The notes: a model not told the origin generated them from the letters alone. A stretch of 64,000 bases of DNA from Ophiura sarsii (GCA_035610835.1 CM069455.1:22734264-22798263); one strand, 5' to 3'. Shown: positions 11,143 through 24,113, numbered from the stretch's first letter. Program-made: numbers and translations.

Positions 11143-11613
11143 ACAAAGCAACTATTTGCAGCTTACACAGATAATAAGCTTGGTGTTTGGCCTTGTACAT
11201 CTTTTGAAGATTTTCCATAATAATAGTATGTTTATTTTTCTTTAAATATAATGTAAAAGCCAAATTTCCGCAAAATATCCTATGTAAAGTAAATGCGGTA
11301 TATGAGAGGACCGTAAGTGGATGACAAAGGATGATAAAGACAATGGACATTGGATTATAAAGTAAAAGGCAAACCGAATTTAAAATATATGATTTTGGGT
11401 ACCGATTATTTATTTTGAATTAGCCAAACTCAAAGCACCTGGCCAGGGACTTTATGTGCTAGGTGTACTTTACATAGGATATTTTGTGGATATTCGGCTT
11501 TTACATTATATTTAAAGACAAATAAACATCCTATTATTATGGAAAATCTTCAAAAGAGGTACAAGGCCAAACACCAAGCCTATTATCTGTGTAAGCTGTA
11601 AATATTTGCTTTA
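11143..11613. mobile_element. Foldback MITE with ~160-bp arms
   Basis: The stretch 11143-11300 (AAAGCAA...GCTTACACAGATAATA...) recurs inverted at about 11460-11613. The short centre (about 11385-11475) contains GGTACC-like and GTGCTAGGTGTAC segments that match the arms of the 17829-18399 element, so one element may have inserted in the loop of the other. There is no coding capacity. Confidence 0.65.
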
Positions 11614-12654
11614 TGTAAAGCCTATTATGACTAACCATTGTTGCTGGTTGTTGAAATAAAGTAAAGATAAAACGAAATACATACGTAAACGCATTCATTT
11701 ATGATTATAGTAAATTTGCCATGTTCATTATTGCTCACGGCAATTTAGTTAAAAGTGTTGTGCTAAAGATTTCGAAGGACAACTTGAAAAGCACATTCAT
11801 AAGGCTGATGCGAACATTTATTCGCAGTTCTCATCTCAATGCAATTATTATTTTTAAGGAAACTTGAAAGGCTTATTCAAACATCAAGGCCGATGCGATC
11901 GATTCGTAGCCCTAGTTACTCATTTACTGAGTGCGCCTGATTTAGTTGAGTCAAAAGCATGACATGGATTTCCATTGACAATGATTGAGAGTATATTATG
12001 TTGGATATGTTTAAACACAAGGTAGTCTCAAAATGGACTAAAGACAGTCCTGAAATATTGTTGCAGAACGTTATTGTGGCGCCAATGATTATGAATGTGG
12101 TGGAGGGTAGCCCGGTTCTTGCAAAGTTGCATTTATCATTACTGGATTTACCCCCAACATTTCAGACACATAAGGAATTGACAACAAATTTCTAAACGCC
12201 AACTGGCAGGTATTATACAACACTTTTCCAATTATAAGAGTTGGCTTCAGTGCACAATATGTCTTAAAATCTACCTTGAACCAGCAAGGGTTTAACCTGG
12301 GTGTGCTAAAAGTTAAAGACATCTTCCTTCATAATCTTTTTGGCAGCATTTTGGCATGATTTGATAGTAGTGGCATTTTGGATTAAGTTGAGAAAGATGT
12401 CCTCAGACTTTGTTGGCAAACTATATTTTAGAAATCCAACCTCCTCTCAAGACGAGAGTCTATGCAGTGATTTACGGTCTCATCACCTTTCCAACACGAG
12501 GATATGTGAGCAACAGTGTGGCTTTCTAAATATAAATCAGCTATCCTTTTGATGGCCAGACCGTTAGGCCTGCGAATAAAATCCAGTGTGGCTGGATGAG
12601 GAAGTCATTGAGAAAGCGGTTGGTCAAAGAATCAAGACCAGTAAGATGAGTAGA
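11614..12654. other. Unassigned stretch
   Basis: No gene is supported. Two short segments around 11780 and 11850 (both with AACTTGAAA and CGAT-rich words) look like an old local duplication. Confidence 0.3.
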
Positions 12655-12662
12655 GTATTATT

Positions 12663-12958
12663 GGGTCAAACTCGCTAGTCATAAGGGTCGCTAGTCATAA
12701 ACCCTAACCCTAACCCTACCCTAACCCTAACCCTAACCCTAACCCTAACCCTAACCCTAACCCTAACCCTAACCCTAACTGTAACCCTAACCCTAACCAT
12801 ACCCTACCCTAACCCTAACCCTATACCTAACCCTAAACCTACCCTAACCATACCTTTAACCTAACCCTGACCCTAAGATACTTTTATGACTAGCGCACTC
12901 GTGGTATAGGAAATTACACGTTATGACTAGCGTCCCTTATGACTAGCGGGTAGACCCC
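12663..12958. mobile_element. Small inverted-repeat transposon carrying telomeric repeats
   Basis: The left end begins GGGTCAAACTCGCTAGTCAT and contains the word CGCTAGTCATAA twice. The right end mirrors it, with TTATGACTAGCG three times. Both ends are bordered by the same 8-bp sequence GTATTATT (12655-12662 and 12959-12966), a target duplication of the length made by hAT transposases. The interior is a CCCTAA array. At 296 bp without a gene, it must depend on a transposase elsewhere. Confidence 0.8.
12699..12870. repeat. Interstitial telomeric repeat array (CCCTAA)n
   Basis: About 28 CCCTAA units, perfect in the centre and increasingly mutated towards the right (CCATACC, CCTAAACC, CCTGACC). 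The strand shown is the C-rich one. It sits entirely between the inverted repeats of the 12663-12958 element, which argues against an ancient chromosome fusion point. Confidence 0.9.
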
Positions 12959-13220
12959 GTATTATTGACGGTAAGATGAAAACGGAGGGATTGAAGGAAA
13001 TAATCTGCATAGACTCTCATCTTGTACTCATTGGTTAATCATGTCACGGATGTACTCATAAATCTCGGAGGGTTTACTTCTGAATGTAATAGGGAACCGA
13101 GGAACTTATGTAGGCCTTGATCGATCGACAAAATCTCTTCACAAGCCAAATAAACATAAATGTGTGACAGTGTGGTCATATAAAGTAAATTATTTATTAC
13201 AATTTTTAAAATAAATATGC

Positions 13221-13547
13221 TTAAAGGCATATTATGTGATCTTTTCCAGGGAGCGCCCTCTATTCATGATTTGTTTTAGAAAGTAGATTTTCTTGCAGAT
13301 TTACATTTTGGATCATAAATCATGAATATTTTCCAAGTTACAGAGCGATACGATTCCTAATTACCTCCGACAGTTTATTTTCACTCTAAAACCATGATTT
13401 TGAAGTAATTAAGAATCGTATCGCCCTGTAACTTGGAATGCATGTACGATTTATAATGAGAAATGTATATCTGCAAAAACATTTACTTTCAATTATTTTT
13501 CGAGGATTGAGGGCGTTCTCTGGAAAAGATCACATAATACCTTTTAA
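13221..13547. mobile_element. TTAA-ended foldback MITE
   Basis: TTAAAGGCATATTATGTGAT at the left is mirrored at the right, where the end reads ACCTTTTAA; the arms match for about 38 bp including the GAGGGCG words. A second inner inverted pair (AGTTACAGAGCGATACGATT and its near complement at about 13420) makes most of the element fold back. TTAA ends suggest a piggyBac/Kolobok-type transposase. Confidence 0.75.
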
Positions 13548-15579
13548 TGAAGAAGAAACACCCTGTTGTACAGACAAACGCACCTCTCAGGTAGGGTCGG
13601 TTGGTCGGGCGTTTTAGGGGGTTCAAACATATTTCGGGAATTTTTTGTGAAGTTTCAACATTTTTCGACATTTTCAATATATTTCAAAATATTTCAACAA
13701 ATTAAAAAAACACCACTATATATATAATATCGTAAAATTATGGTAAAACCAATAGCCGCGTGGAAAGTGTTATAGCCGCGTGGAAAGTGTTTAAAACACA
13801 CTCTTTCTGAAAACAGCCACAGAAAACTTTTCTGGTTCAAAGATGGGTCAAGTGACTCACTTGCAGTGGGTCATCTTACATTACCCGTCTATCTGTGTCA
13901 AGTGACCGTGTCCCAGCGAAGCGGCTCACGTATGATGGGTCGGTACCAAAGAAGATTTCTTGAGCAACACCAGCATGCATCATTTTCATCACATCACAAC
14001 TGATTTCTGCCACTAGTGTCTACTGGTTCCCATTGACATTACAGTACAATGAAAGGCTTATAATGTGGTCAAACGAGGGTCTTTACGAAAATCCTTCTGC
14101 AAGTAGTACAATTGACGTGACTTAAATTCAGTCCTCTCTTGTTTTTCTTAAAGACCCTTTATTTTTGGAATAACATGTATGTACGTTTTAGTTGTGATTC
14201 AACTTCTTTTTCATATATTAGCCAAGTTATGCCTATCTCTACTATGTATTAGAGAGTGGAAGTCCAGACGACCCCCAGCTGTTAATTACTTCAGCACATG
14301 TTTGGCACTATTTGTTTTGGTAAAAAGCCCTGTTTGTACTGTAGTGGCGCTAAGCATGCTGGTGTAGGTCAATAAATCTTCTTTGGGTCGGTGCAGTCTG
14401 ACTCATTTGAATTGACCCACGTAAGATGAGTCAATGCATTTTAATGGGTCGCTCGACATGTTGATTCACGTATGAGGGGTCGGTGCAGTCTGACCCACTT
14501 GAATTGAACCACGTAAGACATGAGTCAATGCATTTTAATGGGTCGGTCGACACGTTTACCCATTTGCAAGTGGGTAAAGATCGCAAAAAAAAAAAATCGT
14601 GATTGGTCGAATATAGCCAAGCGTGATTGGTCCAGGCACACGCGCACACGCACGTCTACGCCATCTTGCCACAAGTCGTCTGCTCGTTCGTTGTTGCTGT
14701 TTGGTGTTGCAGTAAAACAAGGTAAATGTAACGAAATTTATGTATATTTCATGAAACAAACTTGTCTGATATTCAACAAGCCAGGTGTAGCCTTGCATAA
14801 CATGGTGTTGTAGAGGATTTAACTTGGTTTGTGTACTTCTTTAACTAAATAAAAAACATTATTATTATAGGCTGCCATAAATTATGAAAATGTCACTGTC
14901 ACTGCATGTAGTGTCAGGAGGATACTGTCACGCCTGGATTTTAATACTTTTAGGCAAATGTGTTTTAAAATTACTATTCTATTATTTCTGACCTCACAAA
15001 TTAATGCTCCATTTATTTTGTATGAATATTATTGTATGTCACCCTGTATATTTTGATTCCACCTCAATACTTCATGTACACCCTGTATGATCTATACACA
15101 GTCCAAAGCCCCTAGATGCTTCATCACCTGTTTTTAAATAACATTCCAAATTCTTTAATTATAAATCTTTTGTTACGCTCAGTGAGGCATATTATGTAAT
15201 TCTTGTATTGGGGATTGGGAGGGTCACATATTTTGTACAGTGTGCTTGTGCGATGTTGGCGCGTGGGGGGTGTGTGCGTGTGCAGGCTGTGTTATTGTTG
15301 CTGCTTACTTGAAGTGTTTTGACTTGGTTTTTTGGGTACTCCCCCTCCGTCAGTCCGAAACCCTGTCAGTCCGAATCCTCGCTAGTCAGATTTTGTTTGC
15401 AGATTTTTTTCGAACTGATAGCGGGGTGTTGCTATTTTTTCTTTCTTTTTCGGAATGGCGGGCTTTTGAAGTGACGAGGCTTATTGGTTATCTAAAATAA
15501 TTTCCCAAAACAGAAGATGTAATGTATTTTTTTTGGGCTGTGCCACTTCCAAATATTTGGGGTATTTTCAAGAATAAAT
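13548..15579. other. Repeat-rich non-coding stretch
   Basis: 13551-13640 is one end of the GGTCGGTCGG MITE family found complete at 36683. The 18-bp unit ATAGCCGCGTGGAAAGTG occurs twice in tandem near 13753. Around 14391-14575 a 92-bp unit with GTGCAGTCTGAC and GAGTCAATGCATTTTAATGG is present twice. No gene is visible. Confidence 0.5.
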
Positions 15580-16265
15580 ATCTCAAAAACTAAAACAGGT
15601 ATGACCCCGGGTGCCCCTACCCGTAGATGGGTTAAAAATAGATATCAAAACTAACAATAAAATGTTATGACCCAGCGGTTCTAAAATGAAAGAGATTTGA
15701 AAGAATAATCTTGTCCCAGATATCCCGGGGAAGCCCCTCTCCATAATAATTGGGTAGCAGCAATAATCTCAAACTAAAGAGACAAACCCGTCAGTTGTAA
15801 AGCAAAAGAAAAAACAAGTAAAATCTCGTTCCAAGAGGTCGAGGGTGGGGCGGGGGGGGGGGGGGGGGGGGGGGTATTTATAAAAAATAAATCTCAAAAC
15901 TAAATAGAAAATGTCATGACCCGTAGATGTAAAACGAAAGAGATAAGAACAATAATAATTCAAAGAGTGACCCTCTCCATAATTGAATTTACAAAATATC
16001 TCAAAACTAAATAGATATGTTAGACCCGTCCGTTGCAAAATGAAAGAGATCGGCTACAAAAAATAATAATCTCGTTTCCAGAGGTCCCCCCCGTAGTCAT
16101 GGTAATTGGGTATAAAATATATATCTCAAAACTAAACATAAAATGTTTTCATGGTTATGACCCGTCGATTGTAAAATGAGAGCCTAAAAAGATAACAATC
16201 TCGTTCCCAGAGGTCCCGGGCGCCCCTCTCTTTATTTGTTGGGCATTTAAAAATAAATCTGTAAT
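15580..16265. repeat. Degenerate ~125-bp tandem repeat
   Basis: About five diverged copies share, in order, ATCTCAAAACTAAA, AAATGTTATGACCCGT, TGTAAAATGAAAGAGA, AATAATCTCGTTCC, CAGAGGTCCCGGG and CCCCTCTCCATAATTGGGT. One copy is interrupted by a run of over 20 G at about 15849. The array stops just before the LINE at 16270. Confidence 0.65.
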
Positions 16266-16269
16266 AAAA

Positions 16270-17645
16270 TGAAATATATCAAAGCATGTCTGCTGCCAGA
16301 AGAAGAAAGAACTCAACGAAATACAGCATTTTACCGTAGATATTTCGTCACAAAACAGACCCTTGGTATAGCGACCAGATTGCCGAAGGAAAACGAAAAC
16401 GCAAGCAACTTGAACGGCGATGGAGAAAGGCAAAATCTAAAATCGACGAAGACCTTTACAAACAGCAACGTCTTCTCGTGTCTCAAATGATAGCTGATGC
16501 TAAATGTGTCCACTATCAGCAACAAATCCAAGACTGTGAGAAAGATCAGAAGAAACTGTCTCAGGTAGTTGAGGATTTGCTGCATCAAAAAGGAAAGCCT
16601 AAACTACCTTCCTGTGGCAGTGCGAAAGAGCTAGCAGAATCCTTCAACTGCTGCTTCACTTCCAAAGTTATACGCATTCGCTAAGCCTTTGATACATGTA
16701 GCTCTGATAACACTCAGCATTCATCTGATCATTCAAATAATCACATTTGCGGTGACTCTGTCTTAAATATGTTCACACCAGCGTCACATGATGAAGTTCG
16801 GAAATTGATATTGTCATCACCATCGAAGTCATGTGATCTTGATTCGTTGCCTACTTTGATGCTTAAGATGCACTTGGATACACTGTTGCCAATTATCACC
16901 AAAATTGTAAATCTCTTCATGGATACGGCATATTTTCCTAACAGCTTCAAAAATGCCCACATGTCACACCACTACTTAAGAAGTCAATTCTAGACTTCAA
17001 TAAAGTCAAGTATTTTTGTCCTGTATCTAATCTCAATTTTGTGTCAACAATTATTGAGAAAGTAGTTGCTTCTCGTGTGACTGATTACCTTACGACAAAT
17101 GAATTATTTGAGCCTTTTCAATCAACCTACAAGAAAAATCATGGAACTGAAACTGCATTGGTAAGTGTACAGAATGATATTTTGTGCTCCCTTGACAACA
17201 AATATGGTGTTTTTCGTGTATTATTGGATCTTTCCGCTGCCTTTGACAACATAGATCATGGCATTTTACGATGTCAATTGGTGTTAGAGGATGTGCTCTC
17301 GAGTGGATTTGCTCATACCTCAAAAATAGACAACAATCTGTAAACATAAATGGCACTGTGTCTGCGCCTGCACCTCTTCGTTTTAGAGTGCCCCAAGGAT
17401 CTGTGCTGGGGCCCTTGCTTTTCACTATATATTCTGGCCCTATCGCAGACATTGCGCGGAACCATAATCTTAATGTGCACCTTTATGGAGATGACACACA
17501 GCTTTCATATGATTTAAAATCACCGGGTAATGAGTCATCTGTGCGCTCTAAAATTGAAAACTGTGTCGCAGATATCAAGTCTTGGATGACGGTGAACAAA
17601 TTAAAACTAAACGATGACAAAACGGAACTTATCATGTTCACGTAG
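16270..17645 (+). pseudogene. CR1-like LINE fragment, frameshifted
   Basis: Several overlapping frames together give one LINE protein. First comes the linker between endonuclease and reverse transcriptase (16380-16680, with LERRWR- and ELAESFN-like words). The finger and palm follow, with VLLDLSAAFDNIDH at about 17217-17260 and RVPQGSVLGPLLFTIYS at about 17385-17435. The catalytic box is HLYGDDTQLSYDL near 17480, where GDD replaces the usual ADD. It ends in the KSWMTVNKLKLNDDKTE motif and stops at 17645. The AFD..DH and VPQGSVLGPLLF wording is typical of the CR1/Jockey group. At least three frameshifts make it inactive. Confidence 0.85.
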
Positions 17646-17828
17646 GCCTAGATGTTAGATTTTTGTGAATTAACTGACTTACATTTCTTAGTTAAATCCG
17701 CCAATAGTTGGACCATGTTGATGAGCATTTGTTTTTATAAATGATAGTTATTATATTATTATTCAAGGTCAGAAAAAATGAAATAATTGCTCCAGTTGAC
17801 ACCTATTAATATTAGCTTTCTATATGAA

Positions 17829-18399
17829 GTACACCTAGCAACAAAAGTCCCTGACCAGGTGCTATGAGGTTGGCTTATTCAAAATAGATAATCGGTAGCC
17901 CCCCCCCCCCCAAAAAACAAGATATCAATTAAATGAGCAAATTTCTTCTCCGCAGTTTGATACCTCTTTCAACAAAATCGAATGGATACTTTTTAAGTTA
18001 TGGTGGTTTCAATGACCGCGCATAACAACAGCAAAGTTGCACTAGGTATAGGAAATCATTGATTTGTGTGTGATTACGCACTGTTGGTGTGTGTGTGTAA
18101 AGGTAGCAAAGACTTTCATTCTTCACAGCTCACTCCCGACCCATTCATCCAGATAGCACAGAGTTATGACAGTAATCACACACAAATCAATGATTTCCAA
18201 TACCTAGTGCAACTTTGCTGTTGTTATGAGCGGTCATTGAAATCGCCATAACTTTAAAAGTATCCATTCGATTTTGTTGAATGTGGTATCAAACTGCGGA
18301 GAAGAAATTTGTTCATTTAATGTATATTTCAGATTTTTGGTACCCATTATCTATTTAGAATTAGCCAACCTCAAAGCCAACTTTTGTTGCTAGGTGTAC
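17829..18399. mobile_element. Long-arm foldback MITE with 5-bp target duplication
   Basis: GTACACCTAGCAACAAAAGT at the left is repeated inverted at the right, and the two arms (about 17829-18070 and 18170-18399) stay similar for about 240 bp. ATGAA borders both sides (17824-17828 and 18400-18404). The left arm has a run of ten C. One-armed relatives lie at about 333 and 11385-11475. Confidence 0.8.
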
Positions 18400-18404
18400 A
18401 TGAA

Positions 18405-20219
18405 GTATGGGAGTTTTATCCTCGTAAGCGAAGTCAAGTAGTTGCAGATTATCCGTGGTCTTCGCTATCTCCAACATGTCTTAATATATTTGATAACAAT
18501 TTATTAAAGAAAACTTTATTACCAAACACTATGACAAGTATGAATTTGTTACGTTTTGTATTTACTCTAAATTTAGAAGGTATTTTGCCTAAAAAACGAC
18601 ACAAATATCACTTTTGTTCTCGGCCTTAAATTCATCCCAAACTAAGATAATGGAAATTAAAACTATATTAAATAGGTAATTTACCTACATAGATGGTGGG
18701 TTATCAAGTCAAGTTATTTTATGTCATAAACGATGACAAGATGCAACAAATTGATGATTTTCACAGCCCATTTAGCGAGATCACGCTTGAAAATGTGGAT
18801 GGGGGCAAATCGCGTGTACGACAATTTAAAGCGTAATGCGTGACCTGCCGGCTGACCTCTCTCGTTCCCTTCCCGTTATTAGCTCAACTGTAGACGCATA
18901 TGAAAGTGCCAGTTTAAAGTTCAGACAACTTTCACTTGTACTGTGGCAAAACAGTTAGCTGGTATTCTAGGTCTGGTACCAAAATAGTTCTACAAGTCTT
19001 CTTCATCCAGACATAGATTTATTCTGTGAAATGGTTTCGAAACTTTTGAGACATCCTGTACTTAGAGACTGATCGTTACGCATTCCAATACACACAACGC
19101 ACCAGAAAATTACAACACAAGACAGATTGTGCCCTCTTTGCTCAATCCATCAGTTATTTCTACAACCTTTTTGAGTGTTCGTCATTAGCTGAAGAAAGGA
19201 AATTATATTTTGAAGCCATGCTACACGTTTAGACTAAATACACTAAAAATGAACACATGCACTTATAAACAGTCAAAAAGCGATTGAAATGTTCGATCTT
19301 GCTTAATTTTGTTGTTGTGTAATGATTTTTTTTTAAATGATTGGTTTATTGTATGTATTTTTATAATGTAAATTATTATTATAACATTGAATGGCTGGTT
19401 TATTGTATGATTACGCTATTAATAAGTAAAATATCCCGTTGTTGTAGACATAAAGCAATTGTACGCACATGATGCAGGTAATGTGACTTTTCAATAACTT
19501 ACGGAATGTAGCTATTGTTGATTATTACGCGTTTTATTTCTTAACATTTTCTGTTTGTATTTATTTGGGATTGGTGCCTGGCCCAGCGGGTAAGTTCTTG
19601 CGCCACAATAATAGTTGTGAGTTTATCATAGACTTAAAAAGGAGATCCAGTACGCCGCCGCTATTTTTATTCCATGATGGGGACACATTTGGAGGTACGT
19701 CGGTATTTTCCGCAAATGCTCGTGAGCATTCGGAAAGCGTCGCTCTTTCCGCGTATTTCAAACCTTGGCGCAGTGCACTCCCAAAAATAACGCGGACATC
19801 CGCTTTTAACGAAAACTCAACAGTCCGCTTCACCGTAGGTTTTCGGCGTCACTACAGCCGAGCGCCCGGGAAAATGAATATTTCATGCCAATCGACCACG
19901 TTTAATAAATCAATTACCATTGCGGCCCTGGACACAACAATATGTATATCATGCTTCTTTATATAGTGAAATTTGTTAAGAAGTCCCGACTTTCAATTTA
20001 GCTGCAATTTTAGAGGAAACTTTTATTGATAAAAATATCTTTAGAAGAGTTTCGGGCCATTCAATACAACCTGTTGAATTATCTCAAGATTATTAATTAT
20101 TAAATAAGTTAAGATAATTTGAAACGTTACATGACTGTATTTTGTAGCCATGGGATACGTGTATAATATAGTTTAGTTTTCCGTGGCAAAATGGCTATAA
20201 TCTTATCTATAGCTTCTCA
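18405..20219. other. Unassigned stretch before the giant foldback
   Basis: No gene is supported. A segment near 19660-19740 (ATTTGGAGGTACGTCGGTATTTTCC) resembles the reverse complement of about 36456-36520, pointing to another old repeat family. Confidence 0.35.
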
Positions 20220-20249
20220 GTATTGTACGGAAGCACTGAAGGGACATGA

Positions 20250-22071
20250 TGAGTTGACGAGATGATAAGTTGATGCAATAGTTTCGTGATAATTATCAAC
20301 ATAATTCTAACTTGATGCGATAATTAATGCGATAATTGACAACATAATTTTAAGTTGACGCGATAATTTCGTGTTGGCAACATAATTTTAAGTTGATGCG
20401 ATAGTTTTGTGACAATTGATGACATAAGTTTAAGTTAATGCAATAGTTTCGTGATAATTGACGACATAATTTTAAGTTGACGCGATAACTTTGAGTTGGC
20501 GACATAATTTTAAGTTGATGCAATAGTTTTATGATAATTGATGACATACATTTACGTTGACGCGATAGTTTTGTGTTACTTAACAACATAAATTTAAGTT
20601 GATGCCATAACTTCGTGTTGGCGACATAATTTTAAGTTGAAGCAATAGTTTTGTGATAATTGACGACATAAGTTTACGTTGACGTGATAGTTTTGTGTTA
20701 CTTGACAACATAATTTTAAGTTGACGCGATAACTTTGTGTTGCCGTCATAATTTTATGTTGATGCAATAGTTTTGTGATATTTGATGACATAAGTTTACA
20801 TCGACGCGATAGTTTTGTGTTACTTGACGACATAATTTTATGTTGCCGCGATAACTTCGTGTTGGCAACATAATTTTAAGTTAATGCAATAGTTTTGTGA
20901 TAATTGACGACATAAGTTTACGTTGACGTGATAGTTTTGTGTTACTTGACGACATAATTTTAAGTTGACGCGATAACTTTGTGTTGCCGTCATAATTTTA
21001 TGTTGATGCAATAGTTTTGTGATATTTGATGACATAAGTTTACATTGACGCAATAGTTTTGTGTTACTTGACGACATAATTTTATGTTGACGCGATAAAT
21101 TCGTGTTAGCAACATAATTTTAAGTTGATGCAATAGTTTTGTGATAATTGACGACATAAGTTTACGTTGACGTGATAGTTTTGTGTTACTTGACAACATA
21201 AGTTTAAGTTGACGCGATAACTTTGTGTTGCCGTCATAAGTTTAAGTTGACGTGATAACTTTGTGTTGCCGTCATAATTTTATGTTGATGCAATAGTTTT
21301 GTGATATTTGATGACATAAGTTTACATTGACGCAATAGTTTTGTGTTACTTGACGACATGATTTTATGTTGACGCGATAACTTCGTGTTAGCAACATAAT
21401 TTTAAGTTGATGCAATAGTTTTGTGATAATTGACGACATAAGTTTACGTTGACGTGATAGTTTTGTGTTACTTGACAACATAAGTTTACGTTGACGTGAT
21501 AGTTTTGTGTTACTTGACAACATAAGTTTAAGTTGACGCGATAAATTTGTGTTGCCGTCATAATTTTATGTTGATGCAATAGTTTTGTGATATTTGATGA
21601 CATAAGTTTACATTGACGCGATAGTTTTATGTTACTTGACGACATAATTTTATGTTGCCGCGATAACTTCGTGTTGGCAACATAATTTTAAGTTGATGCA
21701 ATAGTTTGGTGATAATTAACGACATAAGTTTACGTTGACGTGATAGTTTTGTGTTACTTGACGACATAATTTAAGTTGACGCGATAACTTTGTGTTGCCG
21801 TCATAATTTTATGTTGATGCAATAGTTTTGTGATATTTGATGACATAAGTTTACATTGACGCGATAGTTTTGTGTTACTTGACCACATAAATTTAGGTTG
21901 ATGCGATAACTTTGTGTTGGCGACATAATTTTGAGTTGATGCAATAGGTTTGTGATAATTGACGACATAAGTTTATGTTGACGCGATAGTTTTGTGTTAC
22001 TTGACGACATAATTTTAAGTTGACGCGATAACTTCGAGTTGGCGTCATAATTATAAGTTGATGCAATAGTT
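20250..22071. repeat. Left arm: array of the 122-bp repeat
   Basis: About 15 units of 122 bp, each made of three related subunits of about 38-42 bp (consensus words GTTGACGCGATA, TTTTGTGTTACTTGACGACA and TAATTTTAAGTTGATGCAAT). Copies differ from each other by a few per cent. The array ends abruptly at 22071 in the middle of a unit, where other DNA follows. Confidence 0.9.
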
Positions 22072-22402
22072 TTGGCACCAATCCAGACAGCGTCACTCTT
22101 TTATGTATTAACCCCAACACTATTGAGTACTACAAATTACTACGATGCGATGTGCTTGTGTCACCCGGCTCGACAGTTTTTCGATGAAATAATGGCCCCA
22201 GGGTATATACATGGCGGAATATACTCCGCCATGTATGGTTTTTCCCCGTGGCTTGCGGTAGATCGTCTGCCTCTGAACCCAGAGGTTCGATCCCCGGGGG
22301 AGTGGGGGCACTTTTCCCCCTCGCTATTTGGCCGCGAAAAAAAATCTTTGGAAAAGGTGCCTCGGGGGTTAGGGTTATTATGTATAAGCCTGAAATTTGT
22401 GA
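22072..22402. repeat. SINE-like fragment with a perfect B box and a hairpin
   Basis: TGGCTTGCGGTAGATC followed by GAGGTTCGATCCCCG gives A-box-like and perfect B-box words. A short palindrome, TACATGGCGGAATATACTCCGCCATGTA in two halves at about 22207-22235, precedes it. The CCTCTG-AACC-CAGAGG hairpin does not fit a normal anticodon arm, so this is not a tRNA gene. Confidence 0.45.
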
Positions 22403-23735
22403 AAATAGTTAGAATGATTTTAATACGCTTTTTATTGAATCCTCATCTCTAACAAATAGAGTTGCGTCTCCCGCAAATTGCGTTATTTTTACTTCACTTT
22501 TGTCGTATTCATGTAAGGGTAATTTTATGCCATGTATATATTCTGACTGTTTGATTTGGTTTGCCATTACCTCAGCTGCCACAACATATAAGAATGGGGA
22601 GAAAATTGCAACCATGTCTTAGATATGTCTTAGTTAAATAGTTTAAGGGAACACAATATGAAGTATCTTTTTATCGTATCGAAAGCTTTTTTAAATCAAT
22701 ACAGATCATCATGATCATAGCACCCTTTCATTCTATTTTCTTCAGATAATTTCGGTACATTTGTTTTCTTTTCATAAATTCATTACAATCATCTATATGG
22801 GTTATACTTTTTGTTTTGTACAGACCCGCATTTTGATGAGGTCATCATCGTTTGTCACATTTCCCCCTCGCTATTTAGGAGGCTGGTTATTACCTCTTTA
22901 ACATTTCTTTTTTCAAGGTTCATAAAATATTGTGTACATGTTTCCCCTTAATTGAGACCACTGAGCAGTACTTCTAATAATTAGCCCTGGCATATGATCA
23001 TGATGATGATGGTAAAGTAGCTCATATACTAATTTAGTCTTTTCGTACTCTTGCAAATATTCGGTGTTATTTAATTCTGCTACTATCTTATGGTACACTC
23101 TTTTAGATTCCCTTCTAAAATGTTCAAAGTAAGTTGTTTTCCTTTGATAAATCTATAGAATATTGTCTAATTTTGTTTTGCATAAATCCCAAAATTGTTG
23201 TTTACTTATCATCATATTCGGATATGACTTTTGCAATGAGCATTTTTATACCTATCATTATATTCAGAGTTTTCTAATACACTGTTACTGTTGTTTAATT
23301 TCCAGTAGCCACAACCTTTTTCATGTTTATGTATATCCAATTTTATTTCAATTGCCATATGATCTGACCAATACCATGGAATGATTTCAATACGTTAACC
23401 CCCTAAGAACTACCGGCCGATTGGTTAAAAATATGGATACATGATTTATTACACCAATGACAGACATTATTAGAATAATTGTATCCCTGATAAAGATGGG
23501 AGTGAAACATTTTACAAGCTGCATTTGAATTGGCTATTCATATGAGTACATCTTGTAATACACCAATCAGAACCACTGTAACATAGACAGGTAGACCTCA
23601 GGGGGTTAAGAATATTTGGAACAAACCAGTAGTCTAATGTTGATTTTAATTGAGTTGATTTTCTACTCCATGTAAAACGTATTTTGTTTCTGTTATTCTT
23701 AAGCCGTAAATCCAAAAAGATCCAGAGTTGTGAAA
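22403..23735 (-). pseudogene. LINE remnant inserted in the foldback's left arm
   Basis: Read on the minus strand from high to low coordinates: the end of an endonuclease domain (RFTWSRKSTQLKSTLDYWFV, about 23620-23700); the linker motif GLIIRSTAQWSQLRGN (about 22960); an IDFKKAFDTIKRY block (about 22670-22720); and SPFLYVVAAEVMANQIKQS with FAGDATLFV (22409-22615), where the catalytic FADD has become FAGD. Frames are broken throughout. The wording is close to the LINE at 58041-60650, so they belong to one family. Array fragments at 22071 and 23742-23781 flank it, which indicates insertion into the tandem array. Confidence 0.8.
23399..23605. mobile_element. TTAA-flanked MITE inside the LINE remnant
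   Basis: CCCCCTAAG at the left and CTCAGGGGG at the right are inverted, with TTAA directly outside both (23395-23398 and 23606-23609). The 207-bp element splits the endonuclease-side part of the LINE remnant. The target duplication fits piggyBac-type transposition. Confidence 0.8.
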
Positions 23736-24113
23736 AGTTCTTTAATTTTAAGTTGATGCAATAGTTGTGTGATAATTGAGTCACCGAAGGCGATCTATAT
23801 AGTTTTGTTTTGCCATAGTTGTCCGATTTTGAGGGTAGTTGCTCGGGCGAATTAAGTTAGCCCAAAATGAGGGCAATGCTAAATTTTACATAAAGATCGT
23901 ACAGTAAAAAGTGGCGTTTTTGTCTTATCGATTTCCAAAAAACACCACCACGTCCGCGTAATTCAAAATATCGAGATAACGATAATTAGGTAGAGTATAT
24001 ACATCTGATTCCAGGGCATGTGTTTTCGAGATTTAATTGTCTGTCATAGTGGGAAAATCGTGGTCCAATTGTGATGTTTAGCTTGTTTTGGAGGGAAAAT
24101 GGTTGTTACTATA

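Noticed and set aside
12699..12870. True chromosome end or ancestral fusion point
   Set aside because: The telomeric array is internal, short, in one orientation, and neatly enclosed by transposon ends with an 8-bp target duplication.
22240..22310. Functional tRNA gene
   Set aside because: A and B boxes are present, but the anticodon region is a self-contained hairpin and no acceptor stem pairs.
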